NCBI RefSeq assembly: GCF_004357995.1
Contig: NZ_SMTK01000006.1
Span: 124,001 to 188,000, forward strand
Direction: 5' to 3'
Length of the DNA: 64,000 nucleotides
From: Arthrobacter crusticola
Lineage (GTDB): Bacteria > Actinomycetota > Actinomycetes > Actinomycetales > Micrococcaceae
The notes under the pieces: model-generated
The model's database searches: none
Told to the model about the DNA's origin: nothing
What the model saw: only the letters and a program-made list of their open reading frames with translations
Translations under genes and position numbers: made by a program
In this document: positions 53,545-62,780 of the stretch, piece by piece
Layout: each line of letters starts with the position of its first letter
How positions within the stretch are numbered: the stretch's first letter is position 1

Positions 53545-56500
53545 CTACCCGCCGAGCTCGACGGCGGCGGCGATGATCCGTTCGAGTTCTGTTTCCCCTG
53601 CGAGGTCGTGCGGGCGGATCAGGGCGTTGTCCGCCACGTAGAAGAAGGCCGCGCGGACCGATTCCAGCGGCACCTCCTTGAGTCGGGCCCAGGCGAGCCG
53701 GTAGAGGGCAAGCTGGACCGATTTGGCGGCCCGATTCGCCTCGCTGGGCGGCCGGCCGGTCTTCCAGTCGATGAGGTCCCACCCGCCGTCGGCGTCCCGG
53801 AACACCGCATCGATGCGCCCGCGCACGATGACTCCGCCGACCTTCGTCTCAATGGGCACCTCGATCCCGGCGGGGGTCCGTGCGGCCCAGGACGAGTTCC
53901 GGAAGATCTCGGCCATGTCGTCAAGGCCTAGTGCTTCGTCGACATGGGCGTCGGCTGCTCCCGGGTACTCCCCCAGGTCCAGCATGCCGCTGGTGCCGTA
54001 GAACTCCTCGATCCAGGCGTGGAAGGCCGTTCCCTTGCGGGCGGCGGACCCTGGCTGGCGCGGCACCGGCCGGCGCAGCTGCGCCAACACGGCGGCAGGG
54101 TCTTCGCCCAGTTCGACGAGCGTCGACGCCGAGATGTGGGCCGGCAGGGTCACCGGGAGTTTCTCCTCGTCCTGGGCGCGCCGGGCGAGGGCGAGCTCGA
54201 CCTCCCGGCTCCACCGGCCCGCCGGTGGCGCCCATGCCTCCCGCGCGGCCGGCCCGGCGGCGGCGAAGGCCTGCGCCGCTCCCGCGACGGCACCGGCTGC
54301 CTCGCTCAGGGCCGGACGCCGGGGGCCGAGTGGATCGATGGGCCACGTTGCGCGCTGCGGTACGGCAGCGGCGGGGTTCTCGTCGCCCTCGTCCTCGGCG
54401 GCCAGCCAGTGCAGCACGGTGAAACCGTCCTCCCCCTGTTCGGCCAGCGTGAGCAGGTCGAACAGGTAACCCGAGGCGGGCGTGGGCCGCGTGCGTCCGC
54501 CGCCCCAGGCCGAGGAGGTGCAGACGAGGACGTGCTTGGCCCGGGTGAAGGCCACATAGGCGAGCCGGCGTTCCTCCCGTTCGGCATGGGCCCGCGCCTC
54601 CTCGGCATACCGCTTCTCGCTCTCCAGCCACTCCTTCGCATCGGGCTGATCCCAGTCCCACTGGGGCAGCTCGGGCGCGTCGCCGCGCAGGGTCCAGGGA
54701 ATGGCCGAATCGCCGCTGCTCCACCGGGACGCCGTCCCGCTGGGGAAGGATCCCTCGTTCAGCCCTGGAACGAGAACCACATCCCATTCGAGGCCCTTGG
54801 AGGCGTGAACAGTGAGCAGCTGGACCGCCTCGCGGCTTGCCTCGAGCTGGGTGACCGGGAGCCCGTCCTCCTCGGCGTCGGCCGCCTCAAGCCACGCGAG
54901 GAACGCGGGAAGGTCGACCCTTTCGGCCGTTGAAGTGAACCCGGCGACGGCCTCGGAGAAGGCATCGAGGTTCCGGCGGGCGTCGTGGATGCCGACGCCG
55001 GGCTTGGCCGCCACCTCGATGTCGAGGAGGATGCTCCGCTCCACCTCGCCGATGATGGTGCCGAGGTCATCCCCCACGTAGTCGCGCAGCCGCCTCAGCT
55101 CATCTCGCAGACGTCCAAGCCGTTCCCTTCCCTCACTGGTCAGGCTGCGGCCGGCGCCGGACTCCCAGCCTTCGGGCGGGAGGTGATCAACGGCCTCGAC
55201 CAGGCTGCCGCTCTCGGCCGCGTCCGGGGCGATGACGGCGTCGTCGTCCCCCTGCGCTTCGCCGGTACGCGCCGAACGTCCGACCGCCGCTTCCCGCGCC
55301 CGGGCCAGCTGGCGGGACCAGTCGCCGAGCGCCATGAGGTCCGCGGGCCCGATGCGCCAGCGGGCGCCGGCCAGGAGCCGGAGCATCGAGTCGGAGCGGT
55401 CCGGGTCGCCAAGGACCCGCAGCACGGCGAGCATCTCCACGATCTCGGGGGTGCGCAGCAGCCCGCCGAGGCCGACGATCTGCACCGGGATACCATTGCG
55501 CTCAAGCTCACGGCGGATCGGCTCGAACTGTTTCCGGCCACGGCACAGCACGGCGATGGTCGGGCGCAGGCGGTCGCCCGAGTCGTCGCGCTCAAAGGTG
55601 CGCCGGGAGTGGAACATTACCTCGGCCGCCACGGCCTCGGCCTCGGTGACCGGCCGGGGCACGCCTGGACCGGCCGGCCCGGCTGCCTCCGCCTGCTGCA
55701 CACCGGCCGGGGCATCCGCGAGGAACCGTCCGATCCTCACCTCCCCCAGCGGTGCACCGGGCCGGGGGCTCAGGCCTGGGACCGTCAGCGACGGGGCAGA
55801 ACGGAGCCAGGGGGCGGGCACGTTGAGCGCGGCGGAGACGGTGTTGGCGGCGGCCAGGATTGCCGTCGAGTTCCGCCAGGCGACCGAGAGGTTCGAGACC
55901 GGCGACGGCGCCAGGGACCCGCCCGGCGCCCCGACTGGAAAGGCCGTGCGGAAGGTTCCAAGCTGGCCCGCAGAGGCTCCCCGGAAACCGTAGATTGACT
56001 GGTGCGGATCACCGACGGCCGTCACGGCCCTGCCGTCGGCGAAAAGGCGGGAGAACAGGACCATCTGGGCGTGGGAGGTGTCCTGGAACTCATCGAGCAG
56101 GACAACCTCATACTTCTGCCGTTCCATCGCGGTCGCCTCGGGAATCTCCTGGGCGATCCGGGCCGCGAGGGCCACCAGATCGCCGAAGTCGAGTTGCCGC
56201 CGGGCCAGCTTCGCCGCCGCATACTGGTCGACCAGTTCGGTGACGCTCACCCGTGTGCGCAGCTTGTCCAGCAGGTTCGCGACCGCCTGGGTCGGTTTGC
56301 GCGCCGAAGTCAGCGAATACTGAAGGCCTTCAACAGCCTCGATGTGCTCCCGCAGGGCGGCCCGCACCACCGAGGGGGACGTGAGGTGTTCGGCGCATTC
56401 CCCGGCCATGCCCAGCACGGCGCTCACGAGGGTCGACTTGGCGGCGGTGAAGTGGCTCCACTCCCCGCTGTACGCCTCGACGACCGATACCGCCAGCTGC

Positions 56501-56991
56501 CATGCCTGCGCGGTTCCGAGCATCACCGAATCGCGTTCCACCCCGATGCGGAGCCCGTAGTCCTGGACGATTCCGTTGGCGAAGGAATGGTAGGTCGACA
56601 CCGTTGGGTCGAGCCGGTCCTGCCCCGGGGCATCCTCGCCGTCGAGGGCGCGGTACAGGGCCGCCAGGCGCTGCCGGATCCGGGTGCCGAGCTCGCCGGC
56701 GGCCTTGCGGGTGAAGGTCACCCCGAGGATCTGCTCCGGGCGGACCAGTTCGTTGGCGACGAGCCACACCACCCGGTCCGCCATGGTCTTGGTCTTGCCC
56801 GAGCCGGCTCCGGCGACCACCAGCAGCGGCTCCAGCGGCGCCTCAATGACGCGCGCCTGGTCGGCGGTGGGGTACTGAACCGGCGAGGCCGGGTCGGTGT
56901 GGAGCAGCTCGGCCAGCGCCCGGGCCGAAAAGCGCATGCAGGCAGCCCCGGTGGGCCGGGCGGCGGGCCGGTCCGAAACGTCCCGGGTCAC
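53545..56991 (-). CDS. adnB: AdnB-like helicase-nuclease subunit
   Basis: A 1148-residue UvrD-type motor fused to a RecB-like nuclease. Motif I is VVAGAGSGKTKT (58-69), motif II VVLLDEFQDTSHA, motif III AVGDPHQSIYGFRGA, and the PD-(D/E)xK nuclease has DLIDWKTGRPP with D1075 and K1077 near the C-terminus. With AdnA it should resect double-strand breaks for recombination, as in mycobacteria; RecBCD and AddAB play this role elsewhere. GTG (GTGA overlap with adnA) is used; an internal ATG 18 codons in is possible. Confidence 0.92.
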   Translation of the reverse strand: MTRDVSDRPAARPTGAACMRFSARALAELLHTDPASPVQYPTADQARVIEAPLEPLLVVAGAGSGKTKTMADRVVWLVANELVRPEQILGVTFTRKAAGELGTRIRQRLAALYRALDGEDAPGQDRLDPTVSTYHSFANGIVQDYGLRIGVERDSVMLGTAQAWQLAVSVVEAYSGEWSHFTAAKSTLVSAVLGMAGECAEHLTSPSVVRAALREHIEAVEGLQYSLTSARKPTQAVANLLDKLRTRVSVTELVDQYAAAKLARRQLDFGDLVALAARIAQEIPEATAMERQKYEVVLLDEFQDTSHAQMVLFSRLFADGRAVTAVGDPHQSIYGFRGASAGQLGTFRTAFPVGAPGGSLAPSPVSNLSVAWRNSTAILAAANTVSAALNVPAPWLRSAPSLTVPGLSPRPGAPLGEVRIGRFLADAPAGVQQAEAAGPAGPGVPRPVTEAEAVAAEVMFHSRRTFERDDSGDRLRPTIAVLCRGRKQFEPIRRELERNGIPVQIVGLGGLLRTPEIVEMLAVLRVLGDPDRSDSMLRLLAGARWRIGPADLMALGDWSRQLARAREAAVGRSARTGEAQGDDDAVIAPDAAESGSLVEAVDHLPPEGWESGAGRSLTSEGRERLGRLRDELRRLRDYVGDDLGTIIGEVERSILLDIEVAAKPGVGIHDARRNLDAFSEAVAGFTSTAERVDLPAFLAWLEAADAEEDGLPVTQLEASREAVQLLTVHASKGLEWDVVLVPGLNEGSFPSGTASRWSSGDSAIPWTLRGDAPELPQWDWDQPDAKEWLESEKRYAEEARAHAEREERRLAYVAFTRAKHVLVCTSSAWGGGRTRPTPASGYLFDLLTLAEQGEDGFTVLHWLAAEDEGDENPAAAVPQRATWPIDPLGPRRPALSEAAGAVAGAAQAFAAAGPAAREAWAPPAGRWSREVELALARRAQDEEKLPVTLPAHISASTLVELGEDPAAVLAQLRRPVPRQPGSAARKGTAFHAWIEEFYGTSGMLDLGEYPGAADAHVDEALGLDDMAEIFRNSSWAARTPAGIEVPIETKVGGVIVRGRIDAVFRDADGGWDLIDWKTGRPPSEANRAAKSVQLALYRLAWARLKEVPLESVRAAFFYVADNALIRPHDLAGETELERIIAAAVELGG

Positions 56992-59900
56992 TCGGTTACC
57001 TGCTTTCCCTCGGCGCACAGCGGGCAGATCTCCGGAAGCCGGCACCCGCTGCCGCCGAACCCGGACCGGCCCGGGTCGTGCACCGAATCGAACTCGGCGG
57101 CGGCCATCAGCAGCGCCGCCTGGCCGATCATGTCCTTCGCCCAGGTGTCCCCGGGTTCGAGGGGAGCCTGTTCCTGCACCGAGGCGCCCTTCGCCGTCGT
57201 CCCGAGCTGCACCAACGCGGCACCGCCCGGGGTGTCCGACCCGGCGGCCTCGAGCAGGCCGCCTTCACCCACGGCCGCCTGGTAGGCGGCGAGCTGGGGG
57301 TGCTGTCCGAGCTCGGCCTTGGCCGGCGCGGACTTTCCAGTCTTCAGGTCCACCACCACGAGGCGGCCGGCGGGGTCGATTTCGAGCCTGTCGATCTGGC
57401 CCTTGAGCCGCGCCGTGCGCTCGGCGTCACCGGCCGGCACCGGAATGTCGACGGTGAAGTCGACCTCGGTCGCGACGAGGGACCTGCCGGCCTGGCGGGC
57501 GTCGACAATGTAGGCGGCGAGCTTGCGCACCATGGTTTCGGCCCGCCGGTAGTCGAGTTTGCCCTCCCAGTTTTCCTTCATGCCCAGAGCGGGCCAGCGG
57601 CGCTGCAGTTCCGCGACGTACTCCCCGCCGCTGGCGTGCGGGAGGTCCTGGGCGATCTGGTGCACCAGGGTCCCAAGCGAGCGGGCGAAGTCGGTGGCCA
57701 GTTCCCCGCCGGCGGCCGAGACGAACCAGTTCAGCGGGGAGCGGAGGACCGATTCGACCTTGGAGGGCGACACCGGGATGGCCGCGTCGGGCGGGACCAC
57801 CGGGCCGTCGGAACTCAGCGGCAGCAGACCCCACCACTGGGAGGGGTGGGCCCCGGGCACCGGCGGTGAGACCCCGGCCATGCGGCCCAGGTGCAGGGCG
57901 GCTTCCGCGGCCAGGGCCGGGCTCCGTGCCGGTTCCTGGACGAACTTGCGCAGTTCGGCCACCAGGGCCCGCAGCGTGAGGGGACGCTGCACCTCGGTGC
58001 GGGTCCGCTCGTCCACTCCCGGAGGCAGCGGGTCGACGAGGTCGAGGAACTGCGAGGGCTGCTCGTCCGGGGAGGACACCCCGATGCACAGCAGCTGCTC
58101 CGTGGCGCGCGAGACGGCCGTGGAGAAGGTCCTCAGCTCATCGAAGCGGATGTCCTGAAGCAGGCTCAGCGGGTCCCGGTGCTGGCGGAAGGAGGCTCCG
58201 TGATCGAGCAGGGCCCGCAGCTCGCCCGATCCGAGCAGTTCCCCGCGCAGCCTCAGGTTGGGCCACACCCCCTCCTGAAGGCCGGCGACGATCACCATGG
58301 GCCAGTGCCGCCCGGCGGCGCTGGCCGGGGTCAGGACCGAAACCGACGCCCTCCGGTGAGCCCGGGGGGCGAGGGTGTCCATCGGAAGTTCCTGGCTCAG
58401 GAGATATTCGAGGAAGAGCCCCGCAGGGGCCCCGGGCATCTGGTCGACGAACCGCTCGGCGGCCTGGAACAGGGCAAGGACGGCGTCAAGGTCGCGGTCG
58501 GCCCGGGCGGAGGACGGGCCTTCGGCAACCGCCGCGGCGGACCAGGTGGTTGAGAGGCCCGAGGCCGACCACAGGGCCCACACCACCGACTCCGGATCGC
58601 CGGCCGCGGCGAGCGCGTCCCGGCCCGCCTCGATCATCCGGGCGATGCGCTGCACCGGGCGTGCTTCCCGCGGCAGGGTGCCCGCCGGCACGGGTGCCGA
58701 CAGCAGTTCAACGAGGAGCTCATCGCTGGTGCGCCCGCCGCCCTCGGTGAGCTCCTCACGGCGCAGCACCTGTCGCAGGCGCCTCAGCTCAAGCGGGCTG
58801 GCGCCGCCGATGCGTGAGGTGAGCAGCGAAACGCACAGCTCGGGGGTGATCTCGGTGGCACCCACGACCACCGAAAAGATGTCAAGGAGGGGCCGGACGG
58901 CCGGTTCATCGCGGATCGCCGTCTCGGCGGCCGGCACATTGACCGCGAGCCCCTGGGCGGTCAGGAACCGCTGGACCGCCTGGACCTGTCCGCCGTTGCG
59001 CACGATCACGGCGATGTCATCGAAGCTGCGGCCGTCGTAAAGGTGCGCCTCGAGGATCCGCTGGGTGAGGTAGCGCTGTTCGTGGAACACGGAGTCGACG
59101 AGGTGGACCTCCACTCCCGGGGTTCCGCCGGCCGGGGCGGGTCCGGCGTCCGACAGGGTGGGACCGTGGGTGGGACCGGGCCCTGCAGCGGGGCCCTGTC
59201 CGGTCTGTTCCGGTGCCGGCCGCCCCGCCAGCTGGCGGTAGGCGCTGCCGGCGCCGGCCGTGGCGATGCGGGAGGCGACGTTCCGCCACGCCCCCAAAAG
59301 GTGCTCGTGCAGGGTGAAGGAGGTGGGAAGCACAACGGTGCGCAGGCCCTGGCCGGCGTCGAGCAGCTCCTCGAGCCGCCCGGTAAGTTCTGGGCGGGCT
59401 CCGCGGAAGCCCTGGACGGCGGTGTCGGGGCAGGAGGTGATGACCGCCTCGCTGCCCTGGGCCAGGAGCCCCAGCAGGGCATGGATGGCCGGGTTTGCCT
59501 CCTGATAGTCGTCGACGAGGATCAGTTTCAACCGCGCCCGTTCCTCGTCGAGGAACTCCGGATCCTGCTCCAGCAGCTGGCGTGCCCCGGTGAGGATGCC
59601 GGCCGGGTCGAACGCCTCGGGCATCCTCAGGTCGAGGACGTCGCGGTACTCCTGGTAGAGGGCGGCGGCCGCGCTCCAGTCCGGCCGGTCGAAGCGCAGG
59701 CCCCATGCGTGGAGTTCCTCGGCGGAAGCTCCGTACTCGCTGACCCGGTCGAAGAGCTCGCGGATTTCCTGCCGGAAGCCCCGCGTGCCCAGGGCCAGGG
59801 CCAGGCTGGCCGGCCAGGCTGGGGCCGGAGCGCCCTCGCCGCCGTGGCCCGCGAGGAGCTCCTTGATGATGAGGTCCTGCTCGGCGCCCGAGAGCAGCCG

Positions 59901-60305
59901 GGGAGGCCGGCTCAGGTGGGGCATCCGACCCTCGATCTTGGCGCGGCGGATCAGGTCGAAGGCGTAGGAGCCCCAGGTGCGGGCCGGGGCAGTGCTGAGG
60001 CTGCGGTCGAGGCTGCTCGTGAGCTGATCGCGCAACCGTGCCGCTGCCGCGCGGGTGGGCGCCAGGAGCAGGAGCCCCGAGGGCTCAAGCAGGCCCGAGT
60101 TGATGCGGTGGACCGCCAGGTCGACGAGCAGCCTCGACTTCCCCGCCCCCGGACCGCCGAGCACGAGCGTCCCCCCGGGGGCCGGCGGAGCGTTCACCAC
60201 CGACGCGGCGTCCGCAAATCCGCGCGGGCGGCCGGAAGCCCCCGGGTCGGGGAACGCACCAGAGGTGTCGGCGTCGGTCCCGGGGCCGGAAAGGGTGGTG
60301 GTCAT
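56988..60305 (-). CDS. adnA: AdnA-like helicase-nuclease subunit
   Basis: A 1105-residue partner of AdnB. Motif I is LGGPGAGKSRLL (49-60), motif II LILVDDYQEANP, and the C-terminal nuclease has VVVDLKTGKSAP with D986 and K988. The C-terminus has CRLPEICPLC (C1088, C1094, C1097), reminiscent of Fe-S nuclease domains, but the position expected for the first cysteine reads RSPLNWF. Several Pro/Gly-rich insertions occur (about 360-395). ATG is the first start with AAGGA adjacent. It is transcribed before adnB, matching mycobacterial order as I recall. Confidence 0.9.
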   Translation of the reverse strand: MTTTLSGPGTDADTSGAFPDPGASGRPRGFADAASVVNAPPAPGGTLVLGGPGAGKSRLLVDLAVHRINSGLLEPSGLLLLAPTRAAAARLRDQLTSSLDRSLSTAPARTWGSYAFDLIRRAKIEGRMPHLSRPPRLLSGAEQDLIIKELLAGHGGEGAPAPAWPASLALALGTRGFRQEIRELFDRVSEYGASAEELHAWGLRFDRPDWSAAAALYQEYRDVLDLRMPEAFDPAGILTGARQLLEQDPEFLDEERARLKLILVDDYQEANPAIHALLGLLAQGSEAVITSCPDTAVQGFRGARPELTGRLEELLDAGQGLRTVVLPTSFTLHEHLLGAWRNVASRIATAGAGSAYRQLAGRPAPEQTGQGPAAGPGPTHGPTLSDAGPAPAGGTPGVEVHLVDSVFHEQRYLTQRILEAHLYDGRSFDDIAVIVRNGGQVQAVQRFLTAQGLAVNVPAAETAIRDEPAVRPLLDIFSVVVGATEITPELCVSLLTSRIGGASPLELRRLRQVLRREELTEGGGRTSDELLVELLSAPVPAGTLPREARPVQRIARMIEAGRDALAAAGDPESVVWALWSASGLSTTWSAAAVAEGPSSARADRDLDAVLALFQAAERFVDQMPGAPAGLFLEYLLSQELPMDTLAPRAHRRASVSVLTPASAAGRHWPMVIVAGLQEGVWPNLRLRGELLGSGELRALLDHGASFRQHRDPLSLLQDIRFDELRTFSTAVSRATEQLLCIGVSSPDEQPSQFLDLVDPLPPGVDERTRTEVQRPLTLRALVAELRKFVQEPARSPALAAEAALHLGRMAGVSPPVPGAHPSQWWGLLPLSSDGPVVPPDAAIPVSPSKVESVLRSPLNWFVSAAGGELATDFARSLGTLVHQIAQDLPHASGGEYVAELQRRWPALGMKENWEGKLDYRRAETMVRKLAAYIVDARQAGRSLVATEVDFTVDIPVPAGDAERTARLKGQIDRLEIDPAGRLVVVDLKTGKSAPAKAELGQHPQLAAYQAAVGEGGLLEAAGSDTPGGAALVQLGTTAKGASVQEQAPLEPGDTWAKDMIGQAALLMAAAEFDSVHDPGRSGFGGSGCRLPEICPLCAEGKQVTE

Positions 60306-60335
60306 TCCTTAAGCCCATCACGAGGTACCGACAAT

Positions 60336-60743
60336 TCAGGCGAGGGTTGGCGCTGTGTCGGTCTCGGACGGCCCGCGCAGCCGCTCCCGGATCCGCGTCA
60401 GCTCCCCCAGTTCCTCCGCAGAGGGCGCCCACCGGGCGGAGCGAAGGTCGACGGCGTAGTCGCCGTCCTGTCCCCGGCCGCTTCCGGAAGCCCGCAGCGG
60501 AGTGCCCTCGGCAGCGTAGTGGGGGTGGGCCTCCCCTGCGAGCCCGCGGGGAGGCAAGCCGCCCGCCCGGATCACCCGCCACCATGGCGCAGCCGATCCG
60601 CTTCGGCTCATCGCCGCTCCGACCTGCCGCGGCCCGCCGCATTCGAGCAGCTCGGCGATATCCCCATAGGTCAGCACGAAGGCCGGCGGGATGAGCCGGG
60701 CCACGTCAAGCACCGACTCCTGGTAGTCGGCAGCGCTCCTCAT
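60336..60743 (-). CDS. Alkyltransferase-like (ATL) DNA-binding protein
   Basis: A 135-residue MGMT-like domain. PWWRV (53-57) replaces the PCHRV of O6-alkylguanine transferases, so the alkyl-accepting Cys is Trp54 and no transfer is possible; the helix with R39 (GGPRQVGAAM) that flips the base is kept. ATL proteins bind O6-alkylguanine and hand it to nucleotide excision repair. ATG at 60741-60743 is used: TACGCT lies seven bases upstream. Longer in-frame starts would overlap the divergent exonuclease. The C-terminus is extended by about 45 residues. Confidence 0.9.
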   Translation of the reverse strand: MRSAADYQESVLDVARLIPPAFVLTYGDIAELLECGGPRQVGAAMSRSGSAAPWWRVIRAGGLPPRGLAGEAHPHYAAEGTPLRASGSGRGQDGDYAVDLRSARWAPSAEELGELTRIRERLRGPSETDTAPTLA

Positions 60744-60807
60744 GGTTTCCAGCGTAGCCGGAGCGTCGCCGCCGGAAACGTCGGCGGGTGCCGTTAGCGT
60801 GGAATCC
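60744..60807. promoter_or_regulatory. 64-base bidirectional leaderless promoter region
   Basis: On the minus strand TACGCT (60751-60756) lies seven bases before the ATL ATG. On the plus strand TAGCGT (60795-60800) lies seven bases before the exonuclease ATG. The seven-base spacers are nearly identical (GGAAACC and GGAATCC). No Shine-Dalgarno fits either start. Confidence 0.6.
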
Positions 60808-61521
60808 ATGACCACCTGGAACTCCCTCCCCCGGGCAGGGTTCGACCTCGAAACCACCGGGCGCGATCCGTTGGACGCCCGTATCGTCACGGCCTCCATC
60901 CTTGTCGTGGACGGCGGGGGATCCATCGTTGAGCAGCATGAGTGGCTTGCGGATCCGGCCGTGGACATTCCGGAGGAAGCAGCGGCGATCCACGGCATCA
61001 GCACCGCCTACGCGCGGGCCCACGGCCAGCCGGCCGGCACCGTGGTGGCGGAGGTGGCAGCGGTGCTGCGGCGGCTGTTCTCCTCCGGCGTGCCCGTGCT
61101 GGCGTTCAATGCCCGGTACGACTTCACGGTCCTGGCCCGCGAGAGCGCCCGGTACGGCATTGACGCGCCCACGCCGTCGCCGGTGCTTGACCCGTATGTG
61201 ATGGACAAGCAGGTCGACCGCTACCGGCGGGGCAAGCGGACCCTGACGGCCCTGTGCGGGCACTTCGGCATCGAGTTCGAAAACGCCCACACCTCCGCCG
61301 CGGACGTGCTGGCCACCCTGCGCGTCGCCGAATGTCTCGCGGCCCGCCATCCGAGCCTCGCCCGCCCCGCCGGAGACCTGCACGAGGCGCAGGTGGTGTG
61401 GGCCGACCGTCAGGCCGCGAGCCTCGAGGAGTACCTGCGGCGCGCCGATCCGGAAGTGGTGGTGGAGCGCGCCTGGCCCGTGATTCCCGCCCCGGCGGAG
61501 GAGAACCTCCTCGTCGGCTGA
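60808..61521 (+). CDS. DnaQ-like 3'-5' exonuclease (DEDDh)
   Basis: A 237-residue exonuclease. Exo I is AGFDLETTGRDP (D13, E15), Exo II lies in VLAFNARYDFTVLARE, and Exo III is NAHTSAADVLATLRV (His and Asp). It resembles the DNA polymerase III epsilon subunit or an RNase T/oligoribonuclease relative; the polymerase is not encoded here, so it may be an accessory proofreading or repair enzyme. An upstream in-frame start is rejected because it overlaps the divergent promoter. A terminator-like hairpin lies about 85 bases downstream. Confidence 0.92.
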   Translation: MTTWNSLPRAGFDLETTGRDPLDARIVTASILVVDGGGSIVEQHEWLADPAVDIPEEAAAIHGISTAYARAHGQPAGTVVAEVAAVLRRLFSSGVPVLAFNARYDFTVLARESARYGIDAPTPSPVLDPYVMDKQVDRYRRGKRTLTALCGHFGIEFENAHTSAADVLATLRVAECLAARHPSLARPAGDLHEAQVVWADRQAASLEEYLRRADPEVVVERAWPVIPAPAEENLLVG

Positions 61522-61606
61522 GCCGGCCCCGGGCACTGAACGGCCCGGACAGAGTTCCGGGAGCACCCGAAAGAGGTTGCGGAAGGGCCCCGGAGTGGCC
61601 GGAGCA

Positions 61607-61636
61607 GGGCCCGCGCAGAGGCGGGCTCCAACTTTT
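61607..61636 (+). terminator. Hairpin with T-run before metN
   Basis: GGGCCCGC (61607-61614) pairs with GCGGGCTC (61621-61628), with one G-U pair, followed after five bases by six Ts. It may end the exonuclease transcript or act as an attenuator of metN. No SAM riboswitch was recognised. Confidence 0.6.
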
Positions 61637-61691
61637 TTACGGTGCATGACGCGCACCGGTGTGATCCCGCACACACAATTTCGCCGGCCCT

Positions 61692-61722
61692 TTGGTCCAT
61701 GCGACCATCGAAGAGCTATCTA
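61692..61722 (+). promoter_or_regulatory. Candidate promoter for metNIQ
   Basis: TTGGTC (61692-61697), a 19-base spacer and TATCTA (61717-61722) lie about 50 bases before the metN ATG. The spacer is slightly long. Methionine-responsive control is expected for the operon but no operator was recognised. Confidence 0.35.
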
Positions 61723-61772
61723 AGTGCCGCAGCGCCGCGCCGAATCCATTTCCAGCCAAGCCATGAGGACCC

Positions 61773-62780
61773 ATGATTACGGTTACTGAGCTGCGCAAGT
61801 CCTACCGCCAGGGCGGCCGCACCATCGACGCCCTCGACGGCGTCAGCCTCGAGGTTCCGCGCGGAACGATTCACGGCGTCATCGGCCATTCCGGAGCCGG
61901 CAAGTCGACACTGGTCCGCTGCCTGACCCTGCTCGACCGCCCCACCTCCGGCTCGGTCTCCATCGACGGCCGGGACCTCACCTCCGTCAAGGACTCCGAG
62001 GTGCGTTCGGCGCGCCGCCGGATCGGCATGGTCTTCCAGCACGCCAACCTCCTTGACTCGCGCACCGCCGCGGGCAACGTCGCCCTGCCCCTGGAACTCG
62101 TGAGGCTCCCCAAGAGCGAAAAAGACGCGAAGGTCGCCCGCCTCCTTGGCCTTGTGGGCCTTGCGGAATTCGCGGACGCCTACCCTTCCCAGCTCTCCGG
62201 CGGCCAGCGGCAGCGGGTGGGCATTGCAAGGGCCCTCGCCGCGGATCCGACGGTGCTGCTGTGCGACGAGCCGACCTCGGCGCTCGACCCGGCCACGACC
62301 AATGAGATCCTCGACCTGATCCGTGAGCTGGCGGACACCCTCGGCCTGACCGTCCTGATCATCACCCACGAGATGAACGTCGTGAAGCGGATCTGCGACT
62401 CCGTCTCGCTGCTGGAGAAGGGCCGCGTTGTCGAACAGGGCCCCCTGCGCGAGGTGGCCGGTTCCCTCAACGGACGGCTGGTCCAGGCGCTGCTGCCGCT
62501 GCCGCCCCATAACTCGTCCGGCACCGGCCCTGTCCTCGACCTGCTCACGGCGGGCGGCTCCGGCTCGGGCCCGGTGCTCTCCGAACTCGCCCGCCGCTTC
62601 TCCCTCGACGTGACCCTCCTTGCCGGAAGCGTGGAAACCCTCGCCGGCGAGCAGTTCTCGAGGATGCGCGTGGGGCTGGCCCCGGCCTCGGAGGACACCG
62701 CTCCGGCCGAGCCCCTTGAATTGAACGAGGTTGTGTCCCATCTTCGGGCCCGCGGCGTCACAGTGGAGGTAGCGGCATGA
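61773..62780 (+). CDS. metN: Methionine ABC transporter ATPase MetN
   Basis: A 335-residue ATPase. Walker A is IGHSGAGKSTLVRCL, signature LSGGQRQRVGIARAL, Walker B VLLCDEPTSALDP, and H-loop IITHEM. The C-terminal NIL/ferredoxin-like domain (about 255-330) includes SELARRFSLDVTLLAGSVE and binds methionine to inhibit uptake when it is plentiful. TGAGGA lies close to the ATG. It overlaps metI by four bases (ATGA). Confidence 0.97.
   Translation: MITVTELRKSYRQGGRTIDALDGVSLEVPRGTIHGVIGHSGAGKSTLVRCLTLLDRPTSGSVSIDGRDLTSVKDSEVRSARRRIGMVFQHANLLDSRTAAGNVALPLELVRLPKSEKDAKVARLLGLVGLAEFADAYPSQLSGGQRQRVGIARALAADPTVLLCDEPTSALDPATTNEILDLIRELADTLGLTVLIITHEMNVVKRICDSVSLLEKGRVVEQGPLREVAGSLNGRLVQALLPLPPHNSSGTGPVLDLLTAGGSGSGPVLSELARRFSLDVTLLAGSVETLAGEQFSRMRVGLAPASEDTAPAEPLELNEVVSHLRARGVTVEVAA

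Noticed and set aside
61522..61772. SAM riboswitch before metN
   Set aside because: I compared the region by eye with SAM-I, SAM-II and SAM-IV conserved cores and saw no convincing match. Only a simple hairpin with a T-run is supported.
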